From positions 148,941,197 through 149,005,196 of the forward strand of contig OY856188.1 in assembly GCA_963693315.1 (NCBI GenBank): a stretch of 64,000 nucleotides of DNA, given 5' to 3'. A program made the translations under genes and the position numbers. Below are positions 21,857 through 36,044 of the stretch, piece by piece. The stretch comes from Diogma glabrata. Its lineage: Eukaryota > Arthropoda > Insecta > Diptera > Cylindrotomidae. The notes below the pieces were generated by a model. The model had not been told where the DNA came from. It did not search any database and saw only the letters and a program-made list of their open reading frames with translations. Each line of letters begins with the position of its first letter. The stretch's first letter is position 1.

Positions 21857-22310
21857 CAGTTACTTCTGTCTGGAATACCTAAGTATTACATTCATGAGTC
21901 AAAAGTGAAATTCTTTGGCATTTCTCGACGTTTTAGGACCTACTGATTCTAAAAAAGCAAAAAAAAATGTATGTCTGTCTGCCGGCAGTCGCAACCGACG
22001 AAATCTAGAAAACCGCTTGACGGATTTCAAATTTTTTTTTCTAAAAATAGGTTTACTCAATGGGAAGAGCAGAAAGGACAATGTGTTCGATAACTGTACC
22101 GGAAGTGTGTCAAAAAAATCGTCAAGTGTGTCAAAACAAGGAAATTTGCATATTTTTGCTTAAAAAAACGTTCATTTTAAGTGATTACGAATAGAAACAT
22201 TGAATTTGAAGAAATCTTTAATGGTATGTGAGACCAAAAACTAGATTATTGCAATATAAGTTTGTCAAAAAAATGTTGTCAAGTGTGTCAAAAGAAAGAT
22301 TGTAACAAAT
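21857..22310 (-). mobile_element. Family X repeat, partial inverse copy (X4)
   Basis: Begins at the X 3' terminus (TTACTTCTGTCTGGAATACC) and runs back through GTATGTCTGTCTGCCGGC, GTGTCAAAAAAATCG and ATTGAATTTGAAGAAATCTT to a single GTCAAGTGTGTCAAAAG unit. X3 and X4 lie tail to tail. Confidence 0.75.
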
Positions 22311-22404
22311 TTTATTGTTCGTAAAATTTTGTTCCAGACCCCTACATTTTATTAAATTGAAACGGCAATGCATATCATCATCTTTTAAAACTCAATAGAA
22401 AAAA

Positions 22405-22795
22405 AATCCCAGCGGCAGGTATATCCGCTAGAAACAGGTAGATTTCGGGGTCAGACGGTTTTGTGTCCAAATAAAATTAGATAAGTAAGATTAGTTTAAA
22501 TAAAAAATATAAGTAGAAACAGAATAATTTAAAAAAATTATCGAACCAAATTAAATACATTATCCGAACTAACTCCATCAATACAATTTCGGAACAGTTT
22601 TATTTAAGTTGGTTTAAACTACTTTTAATAACGTATTAAATCCACCAAAGATCAAATGAACTACGTCACAACTACAATTATACCATCACACATAATTTGT
22701 AATCAAACATTATCCAACAATTTTATTTCAAAATCATCTTTTGTTGTTGTGTTTTTTTGTTCTTATTTAAACTTTTTTCAAACGGTTACTTAGTA
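22405..22795 (-). mobile_element. HINE-like element, copy 3 (3' part)
   Basis: Starts with the 3' hairpin TCCCAGCGGCAGGTATATCC and continues GCTAGAAACAGGTAGATTTC, GGGGTCAGACGG and TTAAATCCACCAAAGATCAA, ending at AACGGTTACTTAGTAAAAAA. It carries the uninterrupted AACGTATTAAATCC, the empty site for the insertion in copy 4. Confidence 0.75.
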
Positions 22796-23287
22796 AAAAA
22801 AATCCCAGCGGCAGGTATATCCGCTAGAAATAGGTAGATTTCGGGGTCAGACGGTTTTGTGTCCAAATAAAATTAGATAAGTCAGATTAGTTTAAATAAA
22901 AAATATAAGTAGAAACAGAATAATTCAAAAAAATTATCGAACCAAATTAAATACATTATCCGAACTAACTCCATCAATACAATTTCGGAACGGTTTTATT
23001 TAAGTTGGTTTAAACTACTTTTAATAACATATTCCTAGTGTTCGGTACAGCAAATGTGAGAAAAAAAATCATGCTTTTTATGGTCAGTTGCCTAGGATGA
23101 AACGCACTCATTTATCACGAAAAAATCAAACTTTTTATTGCTTTTAAACGTATTTAACTGTCAGTCGAATGTTTGGATTTTGAGTTATGTAGTTTTTGTT
23201 ATTTAATTTTAAATAAAACAAAATTGTAAAAATTTAAGTGAAAATAAAATAGAATTATATTGATAAATAAATGGAAATACATACATA

Positions 23288-25076
23288 CACCTATCCCCCG
23301 CTTTACACGGCACTCACTTAACACGTTTTCGACTTTACACGGTTTTTGAAATCAAAATTTCCAAAAAAAAAAATTAAAAAAAAAGACAAATTTTGGTATT
23401 ACACGCACTTATATCTACTTTATTTTAATTAAACCTTCTGGTATACCAGTATACCACTTATGATCATATACATACAGATTTTAATTAAAACAAGAAAACA
23501 AGAAACTTGTAACAAAAAACGCCTGCGGGTGTTCAAAGCAAAATTTTGAAATAACATGTTGATGTATATCAGCAAAGGGATGTAAGAGATTCTCTATGCA
23601 AATCAGTTGATTTTAAGCAATAGATCGTTATTAGCTAGATACAAAATGCGTAGATGTATCAATGATCACAGTTAATTTGTAAGTAAATAATTCTATCTGT
23701 TGACATACGAGTTAACGTGAGATATTATACAACAGTGGCAATAGCAGTGAGATCTTATTCTATCCTATAATAAAATACTGGGTCTGTCATATTTTATTAA
23801 ATGATTGGATTTATTGTTTAGTTATCAACTCAAAAAAATTTAAAGAACACAAACAAAAAAAATTAGCGTCCATCAACATCGTTGAACGCATGTTGTTGCG
23901 GTGACCGTGATGTTAAAAGTTTTTATTTGTTGTTTTGACACATATTGTGATTCCTACTACACAACACATTTTATTTAAAAAAAATAAGACAATGGAAAAT
24001 AAATTAATGATATGGCTTTGCAGTTTTATTGCAAGTCATGGTTGGTTCGAAATATTTAAACACGGGCATTTTTTGCAAAAAATTAAAATTGAAAAGCGCA
24101 TCTACTGATTTTGATACAGCACAACAGTATGTACCCACTAAAATTGACTGAAATTAATTGCGGTACATCTTACTGTCCTGCAGCCAAATTTTGTAACTGT
24201 GAAGCGGTGAAGTGTTAAAAATTCCATCGTTTCTGTTCATTCAAAAACTTATCACTTCACCGGTTCACAATTACTGAATTTGGCTGCTGATCAGGTTTTC
24301 AATACTAAAGAGCGATTAGGCCTAGGTGGCAAAGCGTTCAAGTAAAAAGGAATAAACAACTCTTTCCATTTATTGGAATGCCAATACAAAAGCTTGGGTT
24401 AAAGCCACATTATTCATTGATTTGTCTCATAACTCTTGCGTACCACAAGTAAAATAGTATTTAATCAAAATAATATTTAAGGTTCTTCTTTTACTGGACA
24501 ATGCTCCATGTCACCCTCAAAATTTGCAGCTTACAAATGGATAAATTGTATTTCTACCCAAAATTAAAATTTCTTTATTGCAACCATTATACCAGAAGAT
24601 AATAAATAATGCAATTACTTTCAACAACATGATCCGAATATTGAACTAGGTCTCCGATTTCTGCGAACTGTCAACGAATTTTAAGCCAATATGAAGATGT
24701 TTGCAAGATTTAGCTAAAAAGAAAGCACAATTATTAATTACAGATTTAACTTCCAAGTCGCACTGAACTGAATCAAGTTAAGATAGGTGTGATTTAAGTC
24801 AAAATGCTAGTATGTGCATGCATAATTACTTTTTATTTTTCTGTAAATTTCTTATTGGTTATGTTACATGTTTCGTTTTGAAAATGAATTTAACTATTAT
24901 GTCGATATCTTATGTGATTAAACTAGTACTTTTATGTTTTACCGAATCTGTTTGTTGCAAGAAATGACCAAAAACCCACGTTTTTCGTTTAACACGGTTT
25001 TCCATACAAAATTTATATTTTCGATTAACACGTTTTTATCAGGAACGTATCTACCGTGTAAAACGGGGGATAGGTG
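23288..25076 (+). mobile_element. Tigger-like (pogo) transposon, copy 1
   Basis: Ends CACCTATCCCCCG and the inverse CGGGGGATAGGTG, flanked by TA on both sides. The terminal region has repeated TTTACACGG/TTAACACG motifs. Encodes a broken DDE transposase (23992-24790). A second copy in inverse orientation is at 46461-48382. A family Z-like LINE tail is embedded upstream of the ORF in both copies, so it was present in their ancestor. Confidence 0.85.
23992..24790 (+). pseudogene. Tigger-type transposase remnant
   Basis: ATG at 23992 gives MENKLMIWL, then a deletion, then FIASHGWFEIFKHGHFLQK, which corresponds to the CENP-B-type helix-turn-helix (usual GWxxRFKxRH). Further on, QVFNTKERLGLGGKAFK, FPFIGMPIQKLGLKPHYSLI, then LLLDNAPCHPQNLQL with the second catalytic Asp and FLPKIKISLLQPLYQKII (usual FLPPNTTSLLQPLDQG). 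Numerous stops and frameshifts. It lacks about 40 residues that the copy at 47553-47801 retains. Confidence 0.75.
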
Positions 25077-25097
25077 TATATATTAAATACATATTTA

Positions 25098-25612
25098 ATG
25101 AAAATGTCTGAAAAATATGCAAAATTTAGTGATAACATTGAGGAGGTGGGTTTGTTTACAGGCAATATTTTTATTTTGTTTTATTTTATTCGTTTTATTT
25201 AATTTTAGGATTACAAAATATTTTCGATTTTGTTTACGATAATTCGACGTTTCGTTTTTCGATAATGTTAATGTTTATGTACGAATATAGAAGTTTCTAA
25301 AAAAGTTGTAAGTTAATTAATTTTTATAAATGAAATTGCAATAAAACTTAGTAAATTTTTAGATTGATAAGAAAATAATACAAAATCCTGGAATGATCGA
25401 TCGAGTTTGACAAGAAGTTTCAATACATTCAAGATTAAAGCATCCAGCTATTTTAGAGCTATATACATTTTTGGAGGATACAGATTATGTTTATATTGTT
25501 TTAGAACTAGCAAGTAATTAAGAGCTACAAAAGTATTTAAGAGATAATCATATAGTTATGACAGAAACTGAAGTATCGAATATTATAAATGGAACACTAA
25601 TTTTATTAAAGA
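25098..25612 (+). pseudogene. PLK4: Captured PLK4 (SAK) kinase fragment with introns
   Basis: PLK4 is the polo-like kinase that starts centriole duplication. Exon 1 (ATG 25098 or 25104): MSEKYAKFSDNIEE to 25145. Intron GTGGGT...TTTTAG (25146-25208). Exon 2 starts DYKIFSIL, decays across the glycine loop and ends CTNIEVSKKV. Intron GTAAGT...TTTTTAG (25308-25362). Exon 3: IDKKIIQNPGMIDRV, stop, [35 protein letters not shown], stop, ELQKYLRDN, TETEVSNII. The HSRLKHP..LELYTFxED..YVYxVLEL series is PLK4-specific. The catalytic loop and polo boxes are absent. Two stops and loss of the glycine loop make it non-functional. Retained introns show capture from genomic DNA, not from mRNA. Confidence 0.85.
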
Positions 25613-26708
25613 TATTTTATAAATAAAGATTAATCTAAATCAAATTTAATATTATAGGAAATAAATGTTTTTTGTAAACGATTTTCGATGTTGTCACTTA
25701 ATAATTGCGCTTTTTAAAAATTTGACGTTTAAATCCAAAAATCATATTTTTCTTTCTTTTGTCTGTTCGGTGCGGTTTGAAGTAATATCACACGAAGTGA
25801 AGTTAGTAGCAAAAAACTTTGAAGTTTAATAACGTGATTTTTTTTATCATTTTGCTGTACCGAACACGCTCATTAAATCCACCAAAGATCAAATGAACTA
25901 CGTCACAACTACAATTATACCATCATACATAATTTATAACATTATCAAACCATTTTATTTCAAAATCATCTTTTGTTGTTGTGTTTTTTTGTTCTTATTT
26001 AATCTTTTTTCAAACGGTTACTTAGTAAAAAAATAAAAACAAAAGAGATTTTGATAATTTTTCTATGGTATTAAATGGGTTGATATTTTTCTTGTAAGGG
26101 TTGCATTATAATGCTTATAAAAATGGAACCTTTTGGGTTAGAAAGCTGAAATTTTTTGAGGCTATAGTTGAAAAGTATGTTTAAAAGCTAAGATGAATTT
26201 AAATAACATAAACTGAAACATGATGAAAGCATTGCCTTTTGCGTTTGTTTTCATTTCAACAGCCGTAGGGTCTCAACCGTTAGACTTAAACTATTATTTT
26301 TGAAAATTTTGGAAAGATTTATATTTTAAGTACGTGAAAAAAAGTTTTCAAATATGAGCTTGGCCATTTCAGCTAGATCAAGGGCAGCAAAGTTTAGTAA
26401 ATTTTTAAAACAGCTGATTTTTGAGGAACCTGAAACGCCAAAGTTGTCATCTGGATAAAAATGATAGAAAAAGGTTCAAATATTCAATATTTATAAATTT
26501 TATTAAAATATTATTATTCAAACGGAAGTTATAGAACCCTAGATTATTCCACTTTTTAGGCTCTAGCCGCTTAACCAGTACCCGGATATGGCCAGTTCAC
26601 GAACTTGTCCAAGACATTATTTGCCGAAACATACACAGAAAATTATTTTGGTGTAGGTCGAAAAATGCGACCGTGAGAGTGCCGCTAAATTCCGTTATAC
26701 CTCATATC

Positions 26709-26793
<85 letters not shown>
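26709..26793. repeat. TA dinucleotide microsatellite
   Basis: Pure TA tract of the copy 4 HINE-like element, bounded by CCTCATATCG and AATTTTTTTTTTG. Confidence 0.95.
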
Positions 26794-26798
<5 letters not shown>

Positions 26799-26839
26799 TT
26801 TTTTGTTTTTCCATCTCCGCTTATCACAAATAGTCGTTT

Positions 26840-26890
26840 GGCATCAAAATTTTTCCGAAATTCCGAGAAATTTTGATGCCAAACGACTAT
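26840..26890. repeat. Palindromic head-to-head junction
   Basis: GTCGTTTGGCATCAAAATTT, a CCGAAATTCCGAG centre and the inverse AAATTTTGATGCCAAACGAC join copies 4 and 5 of the HINE-like family. Both lack the 5' subterminal repeat. Confidence 0.9.
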
Positions 26891-26924
26891 ATGTGATAAG
26901 CGGAGATGGAAAAACAAAAAAAAA

Positions 26925-27011
<87 letters not shown>

Positions 27012-27031
27012 TATATAAAAATATATATATA

Positions 27032-27112
<81 letters not shown>

Positions 27113-28187
27113 CGATATGAGGTATAACGGAATTTAGCGGCACTCTCACGGTCGCATTTTTCGACCTACACCAAAATAATTTTCTGTGTATGTTTCGGCA
27201 AATAATGTCTTGGACAAGTTCGTGAACTGGCCATATCTGGGTACCGGTTAAGCAGCTAGAGCCTAAAAAGTCGAATAATCTAGGGCGCTATAACTTCCGT
27301 TTGAATAATAATATTTTAATAAAATTTATAAATATTAAATATTTGAACCTTTTTTTATCATTTTTATCCAGATGACAACTTTGGCGTTTCAGGTTCCTCA
27401 TTGATCAGCTGTTTTAAAAATTTACTAAACTTTGCTGCCCTTGATCTAGCTGAAATGGCCAAGCTCATATTTGAAAACTTTTTTTCACGTACTTAAAATA
27501 TAAATCTTTCCAAAATTTTCAAAAATAATAGTTTAAATCTAACGGTTGAGACCCTACGGCTGTTGAAATGAAAACAAACGCAAAAGGCAATGCTTTCATC
27601 ATGTTTCAGTTTATGTTATTTAAATTCATCTTAGCTTTTAAACATACTTTTCAACTATAGCCTCAAAAAATTTCAGCTTTCTAACCCAAAAGGTTCCATT
27701 TTTATAAGCATTATAATGCAACCCTTACAAGAAAAATATCAACCCATTTAATACCATAGAAAAATTATCAAAATCTCTTTTGTTTTTATTTTTTTTACTA
27801 AGTAACCGTTTGAAAAAAGATTAAATAAGAACAAAAAAACACAACAACAAAAGATGATTTGGAAATAAAATGTTTGATAATGTTTGGTTACAAATTATGT
27901 GTGATGGTATAATTGTAGTTGTGACGTAGTTCATTTGATCTTTGGTGGATTTAATATGTTATTAAAAGTAGTTTAAACCAACTTGAATAAAACTGTTCCG
28001 AAATTGTATTAATGGAGTTAGTTCGGATAATGTATTTAATTTGGTTCGATAATTTTTTTGAATTATTCTGTTTCTACTTATATTTTTTATTTAAACTAAT
28101 CTGACTTATCTAATTTTATTTGGACACAAAACCGTCTGACCCCGAAATCTACCTATTTCTAGCGGATATACCTGCCGCTGGGATTTT
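26870..28187 (+). mobile_element. HINE-like element, copy 5
   Basis: From the palindromic junction through the TA tract (26929-27111), CACTCTCACGGTCGCATTTT, a 900-bp core and ACCCCGAAATCTACCTATTT, to the 3' stem-loop AGCGGATATACCTGCCGCT (28161-28179). The core matches copies 4 and 6 closely but differs from copy 1, which has the tandem units there. Confidence 0.75.
26929..27111. repeat. TA microsatellite with interruptions
   Basis: About 183 bp, with ATGTATAT and AAAATATATATATATATTT interruptions near 26990-27040. Confidence 0.95.
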
Positions 28188-28189
28188 TT

Positions 28190-29134
<945 letters not shown>

Positions 29135-29698
29135 CTCAACAAAAAGTTTGTGCAATTTCAAAATATGTGACATATTTGAAATTACAATATATGTCACAAC
29201 AACACATATAAACCTTTTAAGACATAGGCTCTACAACATAATGCTTTTTAAGACGTTGATGGACGCAAATTTTTTTTTTATATTCTTCTTAAAGAATGGA
29301 AAACTTAATAATAAATGCTTTCACATAATAATGTACGATATAGGGCAATATTTCATGATAGGATGGAGGAAATAAAAACAATATACTTTTTTTTTTTCAA
29401 ATTTGCAGGAACAAAGCTAAAATTAGGTTCCTAATTATCCTAGTGCTAGAAGCATATACCCAGATCATATAACGCATTGTTTACCTCAAGCTAGCATATA
29501 TAATAATTATTTGAAAGCTCATTTTTTCGAGCAAGCAAAAAGTTTATTCTTTTAAAAAATAAAAAAAATTACGTTCATCAACACCTTAGAAAGCATATGT
29601 TCTTATGTGTTGTTGTGACACATTTTGTAATTCTCCTACCCAACATATTTTATTTAAAAAAAATAGAGCCTTATCGTCAAAGAATAATCCATAACTAA

Positions 29699-30307
29699 GG
29701 GTGCTTTCCAAACGACGACTTATTTGTGGAACGTAACTTATTCTAAACTTATTCAAATAAGTATGCTGGTGAGGTAACTTATTGTCTGTCTCTTTCTATT
29801 ACAAAAATCTAATTTGAAATGTCAAACATATTTTTTAGTAAACATAACCAAAGATTTAACTAAATATAAGAAAACTTATTTGAATCGATATGCTTTATTT
29901 AAAGCTCCAATCCCAATCATAAAACGCAAAACTAGTTAAATGCAGGATTAAGTTCAAGTAACCGATCTTCAATCAATTTTGTTATTAATTTTTTTAAAAC
30001 ATGTTGAAATTACACCAAACTTTTAAAATTTCATTATTTGATATAATAAAACCGATTTTCTTTATAAATCAATTATTATAATTATAATACATATTTTTAT
30101 AGTATTTAACGTATAAATCCTTTTGATTTAATATCTGCATAATCAACTTTGGAAAATTTCGGAAAACAAATTGTCAAAAAAATTGTCAAAATTGAAAATA
30201 AGTAAACCAAATCGATTGGAATAACTTTTCTGACTTATTTAATATGGCGACAAATAAGTTTAGAATAAGTTACGTTCCACAAATAAGTCGTCGTTTGGAA
30301 AGCACCC
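29699..30307. mobile_element. MITE with 55-bp perfect-looking TIRs and TAA target duplication
   Basis: GGGTGCTTTCCAAACGACGA then CTTATTTGTGGAACGTAACT is mirrored exactly at the right end. TAA flanks both ends. The right arm of the duplication (about 39572-39585 inverse) has the empty site ACTAAGACTAAGG. TAA and GGG termini suggest PIF/Harbinger. Confidence 0.9.
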
Positions 30308-31210
30308 TAAGACTAAGGGTACTTAATTGAAAAAAGTACATTGAAAAAAGTACATCCGCCAGCATACCTAAAATATCACTTATCCCCTTAATATAAGTGA
30401 TATCTTACTGCCATTGTCGGTAGTATACGATATCTCACGTTAACTGATTTGCCAATAGCAAGTACTAAAGTAGGCCGCTTTGGCACATCCATAGATCCAA
30501 AATTTTAAATTTTACATATGTTCCTGCGGGCAGACATATATTATAAATTCATTGGTATTAATGCATTGTAACTGTTTGCAAATCATTATTGCAAACGTGT
30601 TGCCGGCTAAGGACCACATTTTTAATTACTTTGTTTATCATACTTGCTATCCATGTTTGATTATACATAAGCTATGCTTCTTTGTATAGTATTTGTGCGA
30701 ATTCCATTTCATAATTTTGAGCTTTTAATCGATGTTATTAACTATTTTTCTTAGTTGAAGAAACATGCATTACAAATACAATTGCAAACCAATAACATAT
30801 TTAGTTTATTACCAATAACAATAACACATTGTATAGATGATAAAATTTGTAACATCATTATGTGTTTAATTCAAATACATATAGTTTTGATATACAAATG
30901 TAATTGTTTCAGATTATACTTTCATTTTTCAATTTCATTAAATTATGTTCAACAAAAAAATTGATCAAAGGAATCTAACCGTATAAAACGATATTTAAAG
31001 AAAAATCAAATTAAATTATTATCAACATTTAGGCAGAACCCCTTAAGATAATTATAATGGCCCTGGGGTTCCATTCAAAAAAAAAAATGTGCCTGTTACC
31101 TATGCGCAAGGGTAGACAACAACTTCCCAAAGTTTCATGATGATCGGATGAATGGTTTATTAATGCATAAGGTACAAACATACATACTTTCAATTTTATA
31201 TATATAGATA

Positions 31211-32165
31211 CGTTGCCGGAAAATCATAACAGATCATAAATTAACATAATTTAGTGAAAAGATGATACAATCAGCAAACTACTAAAAAACCTCTTCATTT
31301 AGCGTTTCGAGAAAATATTGCAAAATCACAAATTCATATTTCTTTCAAAACTCCAAAAATATTGTAAAAATTAACTAAAATCAAACTTTTTTCAAAATTC
31401 TGAAAAAAATCCAAAAATTTTTACAAAACCAAAGATTAAACTTTTTTCAAAAATTCTGAATATATTGCATAAATTATAACAAAATCAAAAATTGAAACTT
31501 CTTTCAAAGTTCCAAAAATTAGAATAAAATCAAATATTTAAACTTTTTCTAAATCCTAATAATATTCCAAAAACTCTTAAATTTCAAAAATACAAACTTT
31601 TTCCAAAATTGTAAAAATATTGCGAAAATTATAACAATATCAAAAATTGAAACTTTTTCAAAATTCCAAAAATTATTATAAAATCAAAAATTAAAAATTT
31701 TTCAAAATTCTAAAAATATTCCAAAAATTCTTTCAAAATCAAAGATTGAAACTTTTTTCAAAATTCTAAAAACATATATATAAAATTAACAAATTCAAAA
31801 ATTCTATTTTTTTTTCAAAATTCCAAAAATATTGAAAAAATTATAACAAAATTAAAAATTAAATCTTTTTTCAAAGTTCCAAAATTATTCCAAAAATTAT
31901 TACAAAATCAAAAACACAAACTTTTTTCAAAATTCCAAAAATATTTCAAAAACTATAACGAATTCAAAAATTTCATCCAAATAACTAATTTTAATATTTT
32001 CTAAAAAAAACAAATGAAAATCATTCTTTTGACACACTTGAAATTATTTTTTGACAAACTTATAATGCCATAATTCTCAATAATAATAATAAAATTTCAT
32101 GTCATACAAATAATTTATTTTATTTTTTTCCAAAAAATTGGGTAAAATAATAAATAAAAATCTTG
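31211..32165 (+). mobile_element. Family X repeat (X5)
   Basis: Starts ACGTTGCCGGAAAATCATAA next to the Helitron end and contains the degenerate A/T repeats (31330-31980) plus one TTTTGACACACTTG unit. It breaks at AAAATCTTGTAACGTG. Confidence 0.75.
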
Positions 32166-32616
32166 TAACGTGTACCGTTATACTATGACGGCAATGTTAA
32201 CAGAAATCATATGAGCACAAAGAAAAAAAAACGAAAAAATTTTTGAACCGAAGCATTATTTTACCCGCTAGGCATCAGTGGAGTTGTGGGGTGGATTTTT
32301 GGTTCAAATACTCATATGATATGATAATGCTGCACTACAGAAAAACTTCATAAATACACCGATAAACTGAAACTAAAGCTAAGCATCTAAAATCAATCAC
32401 ACCAAGATATTCCGGGCTGAAATTTCTTCTGAGGCTAAGAAGACCACCTACATTCTCAATCTCCCATGACTCTCATAAAAAAAATTTAGTTTTGATTCAT
32501 TAAACTATTATAATATATTCACAAAAAGTAACAGTATTTTCAAAAGATGCAAACATTTTTAAATTCTAAATAAAATGAAGATTATCTAAAGCATTAATAA
32601 TAATATGTTAAGTTAA

Positions 32617-34636
<2,020 letters not shown>

Positions 34637-34639
<3 letters not shown>

Positions 34640-36044
34640 GTTAATTCTCGTTGTTCATGTTTTATATGGACATCGTTAAAAAGTTATCGATCATTAGTTG
34701 TGGTAGTTCAACTATTTATTATTTTAAGATATTTCGAGACTTTTTTGGTCCCTTCATCAGTTCTACAATGAAATTAATTACATCATTTGGTTATTACATT
34801 ATAAAATTCTATAGAATATACATATTGTGAATAACTATACTTGTTTACCATTTCAGTTGACGATTTTAGTTACAATCATAAATAAATTAATTTAGGTTAC
34901 AATGCATTAAAATAGTTAAAATAATAAGTTAGAGATACATATTAAAAAATTATAAAATTAAAGTCAATGATTAAAAATTATAAATCGAAACACTGAAACA
35001 CAAAACAATTTAACTTAGTGACAATTAGAACTATGATTTAATATGGCGTTTTAAGATTGTTAATCTAATTTGTTTGCTGAATAATTTTTATTGATTCTAT
35101 GTTGTATTTCTATGTTTTTTGTTTATTAACTGGCTGTATGCTGGGTGTAGTTGATCTAAGTCTGATTTCATGTTTATTGCGGTTTCTCTGTGTATGTGTA
35201 TGTTTATTGCTTCATGTATTAATCTTTTTTGAAGGTTTTTTTCTGTTGTTAAAATTGTTGTTCCATCATAATCAAATATATGTCCTGTTTCTTTTGTGTG
35301 TTGGTATGCGGCCGTACTATTTTCTTTGCTTTTAATTGTCTGTATGTCTTTTTTATGTTGTTCAATACGCGATTTTAGTTTCTGTCCGGTCTGGCCTATG
35401 TATTTGCCGTTGCATCCATTGCAGTTGAATTGGTAGACTACTTGATGTCGTTCATGTGGTTCTGTCAATTCATACTTTTGCGTTATTTTGTTTACAGTTG
35501 ATATCGGTTTAGCTGCTATTTTTATGTGATCTTTTCCATGTGATATAATTTTACTTAGATTTTCTGTTAGTCCTGGTGTGTAGGTGATGCTTTTGTATAT
35601 TATTTTTGTGCGGTTCTCATCATTTTTATTATTATTTGTGTTTGTGTTATTAAATTTGTTGATCATATTCTTTATTAATTTCTGTGGATAACCATTCATT
35701 TGTAAAATTGTGTATATTGATTTAGTTGTTTTATCTTTGTAATTTGGTGATGTTAGTTTTAACATTCTTGCGATCGTTCCGTATACTATGCCATTTTTTT
35801 GTGTTTTGGGATGTTCGGAGAAATAGTTCAGTATTCTGTTTTTGCTTGTTGGTTTTTGGTAATATTCAGTGTGTATGCTTGTACCTATTTTGTGTATCAT
35901 CATATCTAAGTATGGAATTTGTTCATTCTCTTCTACTTCATAGGTGAATTTGATTGATCTGTGCTCTGAATTTAGTGTGTTATAAAAATTTTCCATTTCA
36001 TCTTTATGTATGATGGCGAGTGTGTCATCAACATATTTAAACAA
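34637..36044 (-). mobile_element. Penelope-like element, minus copy
   Basis: Truncated at its 5' side at the catalytic YVDD motif. It includes the RT C-terminus, the GIY-YIG domain and about 450 bp of 3' UTR. Head to head with the plus copy that starts at about 36045; they share about 1.16 kb per arm, and 35804-36044 occurs only here. Confidence 0.85.
35097..36044 (-). CDS. Penelope-like reverse transcriptase C-terminus plus GIY-YIG endonuclease (partial)
   Basis: An open 315-codon segment. Residues 1-12 hold KYVDDTLAII with the RT catalytic Asp pair; residues 15-130 are the rest of the RT palm/thumb (YLDMMIHKIG, YYQKPTSKNRILNYFSEHP). Residues 200-270 carry the GIY-YIG endonuclease: VVYQFNCNGCNGKYIGQTGQ, where Y..KYIGQTG is the GIY-YIG equivalent, then LKSRIEQHK with the conserved Arg. 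The Cys-x2-Cys just before it is typical of Penelope-like elements. Full proteins are usually 700-800 residues, so over half is lost at the inversion junction. The remaining frame is intact, but without the fingers domain it should be inactive. Confidence 0.9.
   Translation of the reverse strand: MFKYVDDTLAIIHKDEMENFYNTLNSEHRSIKFTYEVEENEQIPYLDMMIHKIGTSIHTEYYQKPTSKNRILNYFSEHPKTQKNGIVYGTIARMLKLTSPNYKDKTTKSIYTILQMNGYPQKLIKNMINKFNNTNTNNNKNDENRTKIIYKSITYTPGLTENLSKIISHGKDHIKIAAKPISTVNKITQKYELTEPHERHQVVYQFNCNGCNGKYIGQTGQKLKSRIEQHKKDIQTIKSKENSTAAYQHTKETGHIFDYDGTTILTTEKNLQKRLIHEAINIHIHRETAINMKSDLDQLHPAYSQLINKKHRNTT

Larger units (their letters stand above)
23034..25870 (+). mobile_element. TIR transposon carrying a captured PLK4 gene fragment
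   Basis: TGTTCGGTACAGCAAA at the left is mirrored by TTTGCTGTACCGAACA at the right. ATT flanks both ends (23031-23033, 25871-25873), and the unsplit HINE-like copies have a single ATT at this point (22640; about 27955 inverse). Without the Tigger insertion it is about 1.05 kb. Its interior holds a 5' flank, an ATG and three exon-like segments of a PLK4-type kinase. The superfamily is unresolved: a 3-bp duplication would fit PIF/Harbinger or CMC. Confidence 0.75.
22803..26870 (-). mobile_element. HINE-like element, copy 4, split by a TIR transposon
   Basis: 3' hairpin at 22803. Broken at 23033 by a 2.84-kb insertion, resuming at 25871 with ATTAAATCCACCAAAGATCA. Continues through the core to the TA tract (26709-26793) and the head sequence, where it meets copy 5 head to head (26840-26890) and loses its 5' end. 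Confidence 0.7.

Noticed and set aside
23034..25870. Polinton/Maverick or P-element identity for the PLK4-carrying element
   Set aside because: The flanking duplication is 3 bp (ATT), not 6 or 8, and no polymerase, integrase or THAP motif is seen.
30755..30964. Duplicated 69-codon ORF (again at 38922-39131, inverse)
   Set aside because: Identical only because it lies in the two arms of the inverted duplication; sequence looks like decayed Helitron interior with no motif.
35099..35947. Plus-strand ORFs opposite the Penelope-like gene (also minus-strand 36508-36744)
   Set aside because: They are antisense shadows of the RT/GIY-YIG frame, rich in Leu, Phe and Cys.
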